Shown here: positions 24,064 through 32,189 of the stretch, one piece after another
Layout of the letters: every line of letters begins with the position of its first letter
Numbering within the stretch: position 1 is the stretch's first letter
Assembly (NCBI GenBank): GCA_030372985.1
Contig: JAUCQB010000003.1
Location: 1 to 32,189 of the forward strand
DNA: 32,189 bases
Source: Phycisphaerae bacterium
GTDB lineage: Bacteria; Planctomycetota; Phycisphaerae; UBA1845; PWPN01
Direction: 5' to 3'
Notes under the pieces: model-generated
Told to the model about the DNA's origin: nothing
Seen by the model: only the letters and a program-made list of their open reading frames with translations
The model's database searches: none
Position numbers and translations under genes: made by a program

Positions 24064-25473
24064 ATGACACAACACACCGCGGCCACACCCGCTATCGACA
24101 TCATCCGCGAAACGCAGATCGAGCAGGTCCTCCAGAGTACCCGCGGCCGGGATGGCGCCCTGGTGCGCGAGATCCTCGCCAAAGCCCGCGAACTCAAGGG
24201 GCTGTCGATGGAAGACGTCGCCGTGCTGGCCGGGGCCAGCGACCCGCAATTGCTCGGCGAGCTGTTCGCCACCGCCCGGCAGGTCAAGCAGGACATCTAC
24301 GGCATGCGGATCGTCCTCTTCGCCCCGCTCTACGTGTCCAATCTCTGCGGCAACAACTGCCTCTATTGTGCTTTCCGTTCCGGGAGCAAGGCGATCAAGC
24401 GCCGGGCATTGAGCCAGGATGAAATCGCCCGGGAAACGAGAATCCTTGTCGACCAGGGCCATAAGCGCGTTCTGCTGGTGGCCGGCGAGTCTTATCCCAA
24501 TGAAGGTTTCGACTACATTCTCAAGGCGATCAAGACGGTCTACTCCGTCCGAAGCGGGCGGGGCGAGATTCGGCGCATCAATGTGAACATCGCGCCGCTG
24601 GAGGTTGACCAGTTTCGCCGGCTGAAGGATTCGGGCATCGGCACGTTTCAGCTCTTCCAGGAAACGTATCACCGCGAGACGTACGCCCGTGTGCACACCT
24701 CCGGCCGAAAGAGAGATTACGACTGGCGAGTCACGGCGATGGACCGGGCGATGGAAGCCGGCATCGACGACGTCGGCATCGGGGTACTGTTCGGGCTGTT
24801 TGACTGGCGATTCGAGATACTCGCCCTGCTGCAGCACATTCAGCACCTCGAGGCGAAATTCGGTGTCGGCCCGCACACCATCAGCGTGCCGCGCCTCGAG
24901 CCGGCAACCGGGGCCGACCTGGCCAGCCACCCGCCCCACCCGGTCTCGGACATCGATTTCCGCAAGATCGTCGCCATCCTGCGTCTGGCGGTCCCGTACA
25001 CGGGCATCATCATGTCGACGCGCGAGACGCCGAACCTGCGGCGAGAGACCTTCGCCCTGGGCGTGTCTCAGATCTCGGCCGGCAGCCGAACCAATCCCGG
25101 CGGCTACGCGGAGGATGAAGACATCGACTCCTCGCAGTTCTGCCTGGGCGACCACCGACCTCTCGACGAAGTCATACGGGACGTCGCGGAACTCGGATAC
25201 ATTCCGTCTTTCTGCACGGCGTGCTACCGGCTCGGACGAACGGGCCAGGATTTCATGGATCTGGCCAAACCGGGCGAGATCAAGCATCATTGCGATCCGA
25301 ACGGCCTTTCGACGTTTCTGGAGTACCTGCTGGACTACGCCTCACCGGCAACCCGCGAGGCCGGTGAGCGGCGCATCGCGGCGGTATTGGCCGAGATGGA
25401 TGATCGTCCGAGGCGAACGGCGGACAAGCTCATCGAGCAGGTCCGCGCGGGACAACGCGACGTATTTGTCTAG
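24064..25473 (+). CDS. hydG: [FeFe] hydrogenase maturase HydG (radical SAM tyrosine lyase)
   Basis: A 469-residue radical SAM enzyme that cleaves tyrosine to give the CO and CN ligands of the H-cluster. The SAM-cluster motif CGNNCLYC is at residues 95-102. The diagnostic second site, C-x2-C-x22-C (CTAC to HHC), is complete near the C-terminus. ATG at 24064 is preferred because GAGGG lies 8 bases upstream; ATG at 24049 overlaps the previous gene. It heads the maturase trio hydG-hydF-hydE, whose genes overlap or nearly so. Confidence 0.95.
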   Translation: MTQHTAATPAIDIIRETQIEQVLQSTRGRDGALVREILAKARELKGLSMEDVAVLAGASDPQLLGELFATARQVKQDIYGMRIVLFAPLYVSNLCGNNCLYCAFRSGSKAIKRRALSQDEIARETRILVDQGHKRVLLVAGESYPNEGFDYILKAIKTVYSVRSGRGEIRRINVNIAPLEVDQFRRLKDSGIGTFQLFQETYHRETYARVHTSGRKRDYDWRVTAMDRAMEAGIDDVGIGVLFGLFDWRFEILALLQHIQHLEAKFGVGPHTISVPRLEPATGADLASHPPHPVSDIDFRKIVAILRLAVPYTGIIMSTRETPNLRRETFALGVSQISAGSRTNPGGYAEDEDIDSSQFCLGDHRPLDEVIRDVAELGYIPSFCTACYRLGRTGQDFMDLAKPGEIKHHCDPNGLSTFLEYLLDYASPATREAGERRIAAVLAEMDDRPRRTADKLIEQVRAGQRDVFV

Positions 25474-25505
25474 TGCGAGACAACCGGCGTGAGAAGGACA
25501 CCCCG

Positions 25506-26780
25506 ATGATGACCACTTCGACGCCCAAAGGATTTCGGCTTCATATCGGCATCTTCGGACGCCGAAACGTTGGCAAGTCCAGCCTGCTCAACGCCATCAC
25601 CCGGCAGAATGTGTCCATCGTCTCCGAATTCGCCGGGACCACGACCGATCCGGTGGAGAAGCCCATGGAGTTGCTGCCGCTGGGGCCGGTGCTCTTCATT
25701 GATACGGCCGGCATTGATGACGTGGGAGCCCTGGGCGAGCTGCGCGTGAACAAGACGCGGCAGGTGTTTGACCGGACGGATCTGGGTGTGATTGTTGCCG
25801 AGCCGACGGTGTGGAGTGATTTCGAGGAACGAATCGTCGAGGAGCTGACTCGCCGGCAGATCCACGTGATTGTTGTCTTCAACAAATGCGATGAGGCGAC
25901 GCCGGACGCGGCGGTGGTCGAACGGCTCTCCGCTCGCAAGATCCCGATGGTCCGGACGGCGGCAGTTGCCGGGCAAGGGATCCTCGATGTCCGCCAGGCG
26001 TTGCTGGACAACGCTCCGGCCGACTTCGTGAACAACCCGCGCATCCTCGCAGACATCGTCGGGCCGGGCGAGATGGCCGTGCTGGTCGTCCCCATTGACA
26101 AGGAAGCCCCCAAGGGGCGGCTGATCCTGCCGCAGGTCCAGGCCATTCGCGACCTGCTGGACGGCGATGCCTGCTGCATGGTGGTCAAGGAACGGGAGCT
26201 CCCCCACGCCCTCGACCGGTTGAATAAGCCCCCCAAACTTGTGGTGACTGATTCGCAGGCTTTTCTCAAGGTCGCAGCGGATACGCCGAACGACATTATG
26301 CTGACCAGCTTCTCGATTCTGTTTGCGCGGTTCAAAGGCGATCTGATCGCGCAAGTGGAAGGGGCGCTGGCCGTGGATTCTCTGGTTGCCGGAGACCGAA
26401 TCCTCGTCGCTGAGGCCTGTTCCCATCACCCCATCGGCGAAGACATCGGTCGGGTGAAGATCCCTCGATGGCTGACCCAATACGTCGGCGGGACACTCGA
26501 GTTCGTCACCGTTCAAGGACACGATTTCCCAGACGACCTCTCGCCCTACAAGCTGATCATTCACTGCGGGGCCTGCATGTGGAACCGGCGCGAAATGCTG
26601 AGCCGGATCATGCGCTGCCGGCAAGCGGGCAAGCCGATCACCAACTACGGCCTGGTCATCGCTCACAGCCTGGGAATTCTGGAGCGGGCACTCCAGCCAT
26701 TCCCGGTCGCACTTGAGGCCTTCTGCCGTGCCCGCGCTTCGGGGGCCACTGCATCACGCCAAGTACAGGGGCAACCGTGA
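25506..26780 (+). CDS. hydF: [FeFe] hydrogenase maturation GTPase/scaffold HydF
   Basis: A 424-residue GTPase scaffold that assembles the 2Fe subcluster and delivers it to HydA. The G domain shows the P-loop GRRNVGKS (18-25), GTTTDPVEKP, DTAGIDD and NKCD. The C-terminal [4Fe-4S] site is the family's CxH...CxxC pattern: CSHH, then HCGAC about 50 residues on. AAGGA 7 bases before the ATG at 25506 supports that start; a GTG at 25473 overlapping the hydG stop would add 11 residues. The last bases overlap hydE (GTGA). Confidence 0.95.
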   Translation: MMTTSTPKGFRLHIGIFGRRNVGKSSLLNAITRQNVSIVSEFAGTTTDPVEKPMELLPLGPVLFIDTAGIDDVGALGELRVNKTRQVFDRTDLGVIVAEPTVWSDFEERIVEELTRRQIHVIVVFNKCDEATPDAAVVERLSARKIPMVRTAAVAGQGILDVRQALLDNAPADFVNNPRILADIVGPGEMAVLVVPIDKEAPKGRLILPQVQAIRDLLDGDACCMVVKERELPHALDRLNKPPKLVVTDSQAFLKVAADTPNDIMLTSFSILFARFKGDLIAQVEGALAVDSLVAGDRILVAEACSHHPIGEDIGRVKIPRWLTQYVGGTLEFVTVQGHDFPDDLSPYKLIIHCGACMWNRREMLSRIMRCRQAGKPITNYGLVIAHSLGILERALQPFPVALEAFCRARASGATASRQVQGQP

Positions 26781-27847
26781 GCCAGATTCAGACTCGATCT
26801 ACTCTTCCACTGACGCGCGATAACCTCCTGCGATGGCTTCGCGAGGAGAATGAGTCGCGGCTGGAGCAGTTGTGGATGCTGGCCGACGAGACGCGCCGCC
26901 GCCATGTGGGCGATGCCGTCCACCTGCGGGGATTGATCGAAATCTCCAATCACTGTGTGCGCGAGTGCGGATACTGCGGCCTGCGGGCTGCGAACCGGTC
27001 GCTGAAGCGATACCGGATGACCGCCGACGAGATCATGGCCTGCACGGCGGCCGCGGTTGAGTTCGGATACGGCACGGTCGTTCTGCAATCCGGCGAGGAC
27101 GACGGGATCAGGCAACGGTGGCTGTCTGACATCATTCGCAAGATCAAGAGCGATACGAATCTTGCCGTGACGCTCAGCCTCGGTGAACGACCGGACGAGG
27201 ACCTGGCCGCGTGGCGCGTGGCCGGCGCCGACCGCTACCTGCTGCGGTTTGAAACGTCAGACCCCGTGCTCTACAGGCTTATTCACCCACCGCGTCCTGG
27301 CCGAGCATCCGATCGGTTCGCCATTCTGAAGAAGCTGCGAGAGCTGGGCTATGAAGTCGGCAGCGGCGTCATGATCGGCATCCCCGGACAGACCTATGGC
27401 AGCCTGGCGGATGATATCGAAGCCTTTCGGCGGCTCGACCTGGACATGATCGGCGTGGGGCCGTACATCTCGCACCCTGCGACGCCTCTGGCGAAACACG
27501 CGGCCCTCCGCCCGATACCCCCCGATCAGCAGGTGCCCAACAGCGAGTTGATGACCTACAAGGTCGTCGCCTTGACGCGGCTGGTTCGCCCCGACGCGAA
27601 CATCCCCAGCACCACCGCCCTGGCAACGCTCAACAAAGAGAGCGGCCGGGAACTGGGCATGTCACGCGGGGCCAACGTGATCATGCCCAACCTCACACCT
27701 CCGCAGTATCGCATTCTGTACGAAATCTACCCGTCGAAAGCCTGTCTTTTTGAGACCGCGGAAGACTGTCGATCCCGCCTGAAGAACCGCATCCTGGCGA
27801 TGGGGCGAACGGTTGGGCAAGGACCCGGCGGTCGTGGTCGGCCCTGA
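26777..27847 (+). CDS. hydE: [FeFe] hydrogenase maturase HydE (radical SAM)
   Basis: A 356-residue radical SAM protein acting with HydG and HydF to build the 2Fe subcluster and its bridging dithiolate. The SAM-cluster motif CVRECGYC is at residues 60-67 and is followed by GLRAANRSLKRYRM. The barrel retains VLQSGEDDG and GSGVMIGIPGQTYGSLADDI, as in HydE/BioB relatives. The GTG start overlaps the hydF stop. With it, the locus encodes a full H-cluster assembly set. The last ~10 residues are low-complexity (Gly/Arg/Pro). Confidence 0.94.
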   Translation: MSQIQTRSTLPLTRDNLLRWLREENESRLEQLWMLADETRRRHVGDAVHLRGLIEISNHCVRECGYCGLRAANRSLKRYRMTADEIMACTAAAVEFGYGTVVLQSGEDDGIRQRWLSDIIRKIKSDTNLAVTLSLGERPDEDLAAWRVAGADRYLLRFETSDPVLYRLIHPPRPGRASDRFAILKKLRELGYEVGSGVMIGIPGQTYGSLADDIEAFRRLDLDMIGVGPYISHPATPLAKHAALRPIPPDQQVPNSELMTYKVVALTRLVRPDANIPSTTALATLNKESGRELGMSRGANVIMPNLTPPQYRILYEIYPSKACLFETAEDCRSRLKNRILAMGRTVGQGPGGRGRP

Positions 27848-27885
27848 ACGTCCTGCGACAGCTTGCCTTTGCCCGGGCAGCGGCT

Positions 27886-29226
27886 ATGCTTGTGTGCACG
27901 GCGGTTGTCACACGAAGCGCATCCCTCATCCAGGTTCGTATGGCTGGCACGATGGGCTACATCCTGTTCATCACCGCCCCCGGCATACTCGGCGTGGCGC
28001 TCCTGTGGCTGAAAGGCGGGAGGGAGGCTTTTTGCAGCAAGCGGCCGACCCGACAGGTTGCTCGAGAACATCACGGGCGTTTTCGAGCATCAAAGGTTGT
28101 GGTTCTGTACCTGCTGTTCATGAGCCTGCTGATTTACGGGGCGCTGCGGTTCGTCGGCTATATCGCTTCGGCAATCGTGCCGGCCGGCGAAGTATTCGTC
28201 GTCCTGTGGTTCCTGATCTCCTGGCGGCTGGCGTGGGAGCTGTGGGCCCGCACGGTCGGCCGCCTGGGGCAGAAGTGGATCCGCTGGGCGCGTTACCGAC
28301 GGCACCGCGGGCTGCAGGCTCCACGGGCAATCCGGCTGATCCCGGTTGGCCGTGCCCTGTTGACCGCAACGGTGTTCGTCCCCGCTTTCCTCAGTTGCGT
28401 CCTGACCCATCGCTGCAAGATCCTCGATGGCCAGGACCCGCGTTCGATCTACCAGATGGACTTCGAGCAGGTTCGGATTCCGACCTCCGACGGAATCATT
28501 CTCGACGCCTGGTTCATCCCCGAGGCCGGAGCTTCGCGCACCATCCTGATCGGCCACGGCGCCGGGGCCAACAAGGGCAACTTCGTATGGTTCCTGGGGC
28601 CGCTGGCGGGCAAGGGTTACAGCGTGATGTTCTTCGACTTCCGGGCCCACGGGGCCAGCACCGGCCGCACCACGACCTACGGCATCCGCGAACGTCGTGA
28701 CGTCCTGGCGGCGGTCGAGTGGCTCAAACGCGAGCGGCCACGGCAGTCCGAGATAATCGTCGGGCTTGGCTCGTCACAGGGAGCAATGGCCCTGGCTCTA
28801 GCGGCGGCCGTGGATCAGCGCATCAACGCGGTGATTCTCGACAGCCCGTTTACGTCGCCCTGCCAGCTCGCCCAAGACCATGCTCGGCGCGTGCCCGTGG
28901 TCGGTCCAGTCTTCGTCGATCTGGTCCTGGCGGGTATGTCCGCCCAGACCGGTACCGATTTCTTCACCTGTTCGGCGGTCCAGGCCGTCGCCCGGATGGG
29001 CAGCCGCCCGCTCATGGTCATCCACGGAAATGAGGATTTCGCGATGCCCGCCGACCACGCCCAACGGCTCTACGACGCCGCCACCGGCCCGCGCGAGATC
29101 TGGTTCGGCCCCGGACCACACAGCAATATCATCACCACGGACCCGCGCGAATATGAGCAGCGGGTGTTCAGGTTCCTCGATGAACATCTCGGGCCTGCGA
29201 AGTCGGTGGCGAGCAAGCCACAGTAA
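27886..29226 (+). CDS. Membrane-anchored alpha/beta hydrolase
   Basis: A 446-residue protein with about four hydrophobic N-terminal segments (near residues 22-42, 72-92, 98-118 and 153-172), then an alpha/beta-hydrolase domain. The domain has the oxyanion region LIGHGAGANKG, nucleophile elbow GSSQG, an acid in HGNEDFAMPAD, and a His in GPGPHSN, so the catalytic triad looks complete. It resembles serine aminopeptidase/BAAT-type hydrolases; the substrate is unknown. The start is uncertain: ATG at 27886 lacks a clear Shine-Dalgarno, and ATG at 27940 or 27952 would still retain the first membrane segment. It is probably not functionally tied to the hydrogenase. Confidence 0.75.
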   Translation: MLVCTAVVTRSASLIQVRMAGTMGYILFITAPGILGVALLWLKGGREAFCSKRPTRQVAREHHGRFRASKVVVLYLLFMSLLIYGALRFVGYIASAIVPAGEVFVVLWFLISWRLAWELWARTVGRLGQKWIRWARYRRHRGLQAPRAIRLIPVGRALLTATVFVPAFLSCVLTHRCKILDGQDPRSIYQMDFEQVRIPTSDGIILDAWFIPEAGASRTILIGHGAGANKGNFVWFLGPLAGKGYSVMFFDFRAHGASTGRTTTYGIRERRDVLAAVEWLKRERPRQSEIIVGLGSSQGAMALALAAAVDQRINAVILDSPFTSPCQLAQDHARRVPVVGPVFVDLVLAGMSAQTGTDFFTCSAVQAVARMGSRPLMVIHGNEDFAMPADHAQRLYDAATGPREIWFGPGPHSNIITTDPREYEQRVFRFLDEHLGPAKSVASKPQ

Positions 29227-29334
29227 AAACTGTCCTCGCCCCGTCCTGAGGAGAGAAAACACCACCGGGCAAGCCGCCAGTGACGCGCGCCCTGAGTGTC
29301 ACCGGCCCACTTGGATGCCCGATTTGTTTTTCGG

Positions 29335-29362
29335 TTGTGCGACGGGCTGAATGGGGTACACT
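29335..29362 (+). promoter_or_regulatory. Possible sigma-70-type promoter before the thioesterase gene
   Basis: TTGTGC (29335-29340) and TACACT (29357-29362) are separated by 16 bases and would start transcription near 29369, about 24 bases before the ATG. The match is moderate and predicted only. Confidence 0.3.
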
Positions 29363-29392
29363 GTTGGCACGGATCCTTATCGGAGTATTGAA

Positions 29393-29836
29393 ATGGACAT
29401 GCAACAGATCGCTCGTTTTTTCGACCGTGACAAGCTGGCCAAGCACATGGACATCGAGTTGGTCGACGTCTCGCCCGGCCGGGCGACGACCCGGATGACC
29501 ATCCAGGAAAAACACCTCAACGGCGTCGACATCACCCATGGAGGGGCGATCTTCTCGCTGGCCGATTTCGCTTTCGCGGTGGCTTCGAATTCGCATGGCA
29601 CGCTGGCGGTCGCGATCAATGCCAACATCTCTTACCTGAAGGCGACGACCAAGGGCGTCCTCACTGCCAAGGCTCGGGAAGTCGCCCGGAGCAAACGGTT
29701 GGCCACCTATCAGATTGAGATAACCGACGAGGAGGGCACGACCGTTGCCAGTTTCCAGGGCACCGTCTACCGAAAGCAGGAGCCGTTGCCGCTCGAAGAA
29801 CCCGTCACTCCACCTTCATCTGGCGGCGGTCGATGA
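29393..29836 (+). CDS. PaaI-like hotdog-fold thioesterase
   Basis: A 147-residue hotdog thioesterase resembling PaaI, which hydrolyses acyl- or aryl-CoA. The conserved stretch NGVDITHGGAIFSLADFAFAVA supplies the HGG motif and the following Asp on the hot-dog helix. The next strands (AINANISYLKATTKG, LTAKAREV) also match. GGAG 8 bases before the ATG at 29393 sets the start over the longer frame. Its 3' end overlaps the convergent paaK gene by 32 bases, so the two can interfere transcriptionally. A role in releasing CoA from phenylacetyl-CoA-type products is plausible. Confidence 0.82.
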   Translation: MDMQQIARFFDRDKLAKHMDIELVDVSPGRATTRMTIQEKHLNGVDITHGGAIFSLADFAFAVASNSHGTLAVAINANISYLKATTKGVLTAKAREVARSKRLATYQIEITDEEGTTVASFQGTVYRKQEPLPLEEPVTPPSSGGGR

Positions 29837-31142
29837 CCCGTTTGGCCTTGCCCTGAAAGCGTTCCAGCGACTGCGGCTTGACCAGCTCGACATTCATGCG
29901 CAGGCCGGTGATGGCGTGGATTTCGCGGTCGATCCGGTCGCGAAGGGCCTGCATCTCGCGCATGCGGTCGGAGAAGTCCTCTGGCCGCACCTCGACCCGC
30001 ACGGTGACCTGGTCGAGTGCCCCCGGGCGATCCAGCTCGATCTGGTAATGCGGCGACGTCCCCTCGACCCGCAGCAGAGCCTCTTCAATCTGCGAGGGGA
30101 ACACGTTGACGCCGCGAATGATCAGCATGTCGTCAGTCCGGCCGATGACTCGGCTCATCCGAACGGTCGTCCGGCCGCAACGGCATGGCGTGTCATCCAG
30201 CCGGGCGATGTCGCGGGTGCGGTAGCGGATGAGCGGAAAGGCCTCTTTGGTAATGGTCGTGAACACCAGTTCGCCGGCCTCGCCGATGGCGACCGGCTCC
30301 AGCGTGTCGGGATGGACGCACTCGACGATGAAGTGGTCTTCCTGGATGTGCATGCCCTGTTGCAGGGTACACTCTCCGCTGACGCCGGGGCCGATCACCT
30401 CGCTGAGCCCATAGTTGTTGAAGGCCGCGACGCCGAGCTCCTGCTCGATGCGGATCCGCATGTCCTCGGTCCACGGCTCGGCACCGAAGTGCCCGAACTT
30501 GAGCGGTATCTGCTCGGGGCTCATTCCGTGATCGCGGGCCGCCTCGGCGATGTTGAGCGCGTAGCTCGGCGTGCAGATCAGCACCTGCACGTTCAAGTCG
30601 CACATCAGCATGATCTGGCGCGGCGTATTGCCGGCCGACGCCGGAACGATAGTTGCCCCCACCTTCTCGACGCCCTGATGCAGGCCGAAGCCGCCGGTGA
30701 ACAGGCCGTAACCGAAGGCGATCTGGACGAAGTGCTCCGGCCGCAGTCCCCCGGCAACCAGGAAGCGGGCACACAGGTTGGACCAGGTGTCGATGTCCCG
30801 GGCCGTGTAGGCCACGAAGGTCGGCTTGCCGGTTGTGCCGGACGAACCGTGAACGCGAACCACTTTCTCGCGCGGCACGGCCAGAAAGCCCAACGGATAG
30901 TGCTGCCGCAGGTCTTCCTTGGTGGTGAAGGGAAGACGGCGGAGATCATCGAGAGAGCGGATCGAATCGGCGCTGATGCCGTGGCTGGCGAATGCCTCCT
31001 TATAGAAAGGGACGTTCGCCACCCGCCCGACGCAATCCTTGAGCCGTTCGATCTGGAGCCGGCGAAGCTCATCCCGCGGCGTCGTCTCGGCCGGATCCCA
31101 GATCCGATTTTCGACCTTGAACTGAGCCATCACAATCACCAT
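29805..31142 (-). CDS. paaK: Phenylacetate-CoA ligase-like AMP-forming enzyme
   Basis: A 445-residue ANL-superfamily enzyme that activates an aryl- or acyl-acid to its CoA ester through an adenylate. The ATP loop SSGTTGKPT is at 100-108, NNYGLSEVIGPG is the A5-like motif, and YRTRDIARL precedes the hinge. The C-terminal domain has [13 protein letters not shown] and the Lys-containing [12 protein letters not shown] end typical of PaaK. A small Cys pair (CRCG) lies in the lid region. Start choices are ATG 31142 or 31130. It is grouped with an ACT-domain gene and a second paaK, the arrangement often seen beside indolepyruvate:ferredoxin oxidoreductase genes, which would lie beyond the right edge. 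Confidence 0.9.
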   Translation of the reverse strand: MVIVMAQFKVENRIWDPAETTPRDELRRLQIERLKDCVGRVANVPFYKEAFASHGISADSIRSLDDLRRLPFTTKEDLRQHYPLGFLAVPREKVVRVHGSSGTTGKPTFVAYTARDIDTWSNLCARFLVAGGLRPEHFVQIAFGYGLFTGGFGLHQGVEKVGATIVPASAGNTPRQIMLMCDLNVQVLICTPSYALNIAEAARDHGMSPEQIPLKFGHFGAEPWTEDMRIRIEQELGVAAFNNYGLSEVIGPGVSGECTLQQGMHIQEDHFIVECVHPDTLEPVAIGEAGELVFTTITKEAFPLIRYRTRDIARLDDTPCRCGRTTVRMSRVIGRTDDMLIIRGVNVFPSQIEEALLRVEGTSPHYQIELDRPGALDQVTVRVEVRPEDFSDRMREMQALRDRIDREIHAITGLRMNVELVKPQSLERFQGKAKRVIDRRQMKVE

Positions 31143-31219
31143 CCGCTTTCCGGAGCCGCCGGCGTGAACACGACCGCGGAGTACCGGCCGCCGGGTTTTG
31201 CCGGCCGCCCCCGGCGAGA

Positions 31220-31660
31220 TTACACGTTCGCCTGTTCGTAGATCTCCACGCTCGATACCGGATTGATCCCCTTGGCCTGGAAGGCCTTCAGCGCGGCGTC
31301 GTTATCCTCGAAGCGGAACACCAGGACCGCGCGGTTGCCCCGCCTGAAGGTGAACGAGTAGGTGTACTCGATATTCAACGACGATTCCTCGACCACCGCG
31401 AGGATATCATCCAGGCCGCCGGGGCTGTCCGGGACCTCGAGGGCGATCACCTCGGTGACATTGACCACACAGCCGCCCTTTTCGAGCGCCGCCTTGGCCT
31501 TCTGCCAGTCCTGCACAATCATTCTGAGGATGCCGAACTGCTGGGTGTCGGCCAGGGACAGCGTGAGAATATTCACGCCCGCCTCGGCCAGAATGCGGAT
31601 CGGACTCCGCAACTGCCGCGGCTTGTTCTCGATGAACAGTGAAAGCTGGTGAAGTTTCAT
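31220..31660 (-). CDS. Tandem ACT-domain regulatory protein
   Basis: A 146-residue protein made of two ACT domains: LSLFIENKPRQLRSPIRILAEAGVNI and EVPDSPGGLDDILAVVEESSLNIEY. ACT pairs bind amino acids and act as allosteric sensors. It is embedded between two paaK-like ligase genes and is probably co-transcribed with them. Sensing of aromatic or branched amino acids to tune the pathway is inferred from this position. There is no DNA-binding or catalytic domain. Confidence 0.85.
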   Translation of the reverse strand: MKLHQLSLFIENKPRQLRSPIRILAEAGVNILTLSLADTQQFGILRMIVQDWQKAKAALEKGGCVVNVTEVIALEVPDSPGGLDDILAVVEESSLNIEYTYSFTFRRGNRAVLVFRFEDNDAALKAFQAKGINPVSSVEIYEQANV

Positions 31661-31674
31661 GGTCCGACCTCTCT

Positions 31675-32189
31675 CTACTGATTCCTACGATCAATGACTC
31701 TCTTGGCCTTGCCCTGGCTCCGCTCGATGGTGTGCGGTTCGACCAGGCGCAGGTCGACCCGAATTCCGATGATATGCTCGATCGAGGCGGCCAGCTTCTG
31801 TTTCAGGGCCTCCAGCGAGCGCACCTTGTCACTGAACCACTCGGCGAGCACCTCGACCTCGACCCCGATCTGGTCGAGCCCCTTCTCGCGGGTGAGGATG
31901 ATCTGGTAGTGCGGGAGGGTGCCTTCGACCGCCAGCAGCGCGGCTTCGATCTGAGACGGGAAGACGTTCACGCCGCGGATGATGAACATGTCGTCGCTGC
32001 GCCGCCCGATCCGCAGGATGCGGCGGAGGGTGCGCCCGCAGGCGCACGGCTCGGCCGACAGGCGGGTGATGTCCCGTGTGCGGTAGCGGATCATGGGCAT
32101 GGCCTGCTTGGCGAGCGTGGTCAGCACCAGCTCGCCCTCCTGCCCGTCGGGGAGCGGCTCGAGCGTCTGGGGGTCGATGATCTCGGGAT
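31675..32189 (-). CDS. paaK: Phenylacetate-CoA ligase-like enzyme, second copy (5' end outside window)
   Basis: The C-terminal ~170 residues of a second PaaK-like ligase; the frame stays open to the window edge, so it is partial. Visible parts are [46 protein letters not shown] and the catalytic-Lys end [11 protein letters not shown]. It parallels the copy at 29805-31142 throughout, with substitutions spread along the length, so it is an older paralogue and not a recent duplicate. It sits 14 bases upstream of the ACT gene. Confidence 0.88.
   Translation of the reverse strand, partial: PEIIDPQTLEPLPDGQEGELVLTTLAKQAMPMIRYRTRDITRLSAEPCACGRTLRRILRIGRRSDDMFIIRGVNVFPSQIEAALLAVEGTLPHYQIILTREKGLDQIGVEVEVLAEWFSDKVRSLEALKQKLAASIEHIIGIRVDLRLVEPHTIERSQGKAKRVIDRRNQ

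Noticed and set aside
29365..29380. TGGCACGGATCCTTAT before the thioesterase resembles a sigma-54 promoter in its first half
   Set aside because: The -12 half is CTTAT, not TTGCA, so the essential GC is missing at the correct spacing.
29745..31241. 498-codon + frame antisense to paaK
   Set aside because: Shadow frame; the minus strand encodes the complete AMP-ligase signature set.
1..32189. CRISPR arrays, tRNA/rRNA genes, insertion sequences or prophage genes
   Set aside because: No regularly spaced repeats, no tRNA/rRNA-like segments and no transposase or integrase motifs were seen in any frame.

Overview
The window is GC-rich DNA (coding regions biased to G/C at third positions) from an anaerobic, hydrogen-metabolising bacterium. 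A Tat-exported Gfo/Idh/MocA oxidoreductase, a GH130-type glycosidase, a DUF1579-like lipoprotein and short GC-rich dispersed repeats resemble planctomycete (Phycisphaerae-like) genomes. That assignment is an inference; there is no rRNA or other phylogenetic marker in the window.

Layout. Positions 1-5338 hold accessory genes: a GH130-family enzyme (+), a decayed copy of the 5' end of a Gfo/Idh/MocA gene, a DUF1579-like lipoprotein (-), the intact Gfo/Idh/MocA gene (+), an AF2212-type antitoxin/VapC toxin pair (+), an inverted-repeat element and an unknown lipoprotein (-). Positions 5435-13710 (-) form one tightly overlapping operon: an unusual receiver-GcvH-receiver protein, then hdrC, hdrB, hdrA, an mvhD/floxD-like gene and three flavin/Fe-S subunits matching floxC, floxB and floxA. 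This is a heterodisulfide-reductase-like, probably electron-bifurcating NAD(P)H oxidoreductase. Positions 13988-15711 (-) hold an NtrC-type sigma-54 activator, preceded by the gutted remnant of a sensor histidine kinase. Positions 16123-27847 (+) are a long hydrogenase locus: hydC (NuoE-like), hydB (NuoF-like), hydA ([FeFe] hydrogenase), a hydrogenase-like sensor histidine kinase (HydS-like), a single-domain response regulator, a receiver-kinase hybrid, and all three H-cluster maturases in the order hydG, hydF, hydE. Positions 27886-32189 hold a membrane-anchored alpha/beta hydrolase, a PaaI-like thioesterase, and (-) a paaK / ACT-domain / paaK cluster that runs off the right edge.

How it fits together. 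HydABC couples H2 to NAD(H) and ferredoxin. Flox-Hdr couples NAD(P)H to ferredoxin and a disulfide. The two operons therefore share NADH and ferredoxin pools. Sequence evidence indicates they are one regulon. Each has a near-consensus or consensus sigma-54 promoter (13752-13767 on -, 15978-15993 on +). Each also carries, about 190-215 bp upstream of the predicted transcription start, the same 19-bp dyad TGTAT-N8-CGTACA. The sigma-54 activator gene lies between them. Its ancestral sensor kinase next door is an internally deleted, frameshifted pseudogene, while the + operon carries a kinase whose sensory half is an [FeFe]-hydrogenase-like domain. The inferred model is that an H2- or redox-sensing HydS-type kinase has taken over, or shares, control of a sigma-54 regulon comprising a bifurcating hydrogenase and a Flox-Hdr complex.
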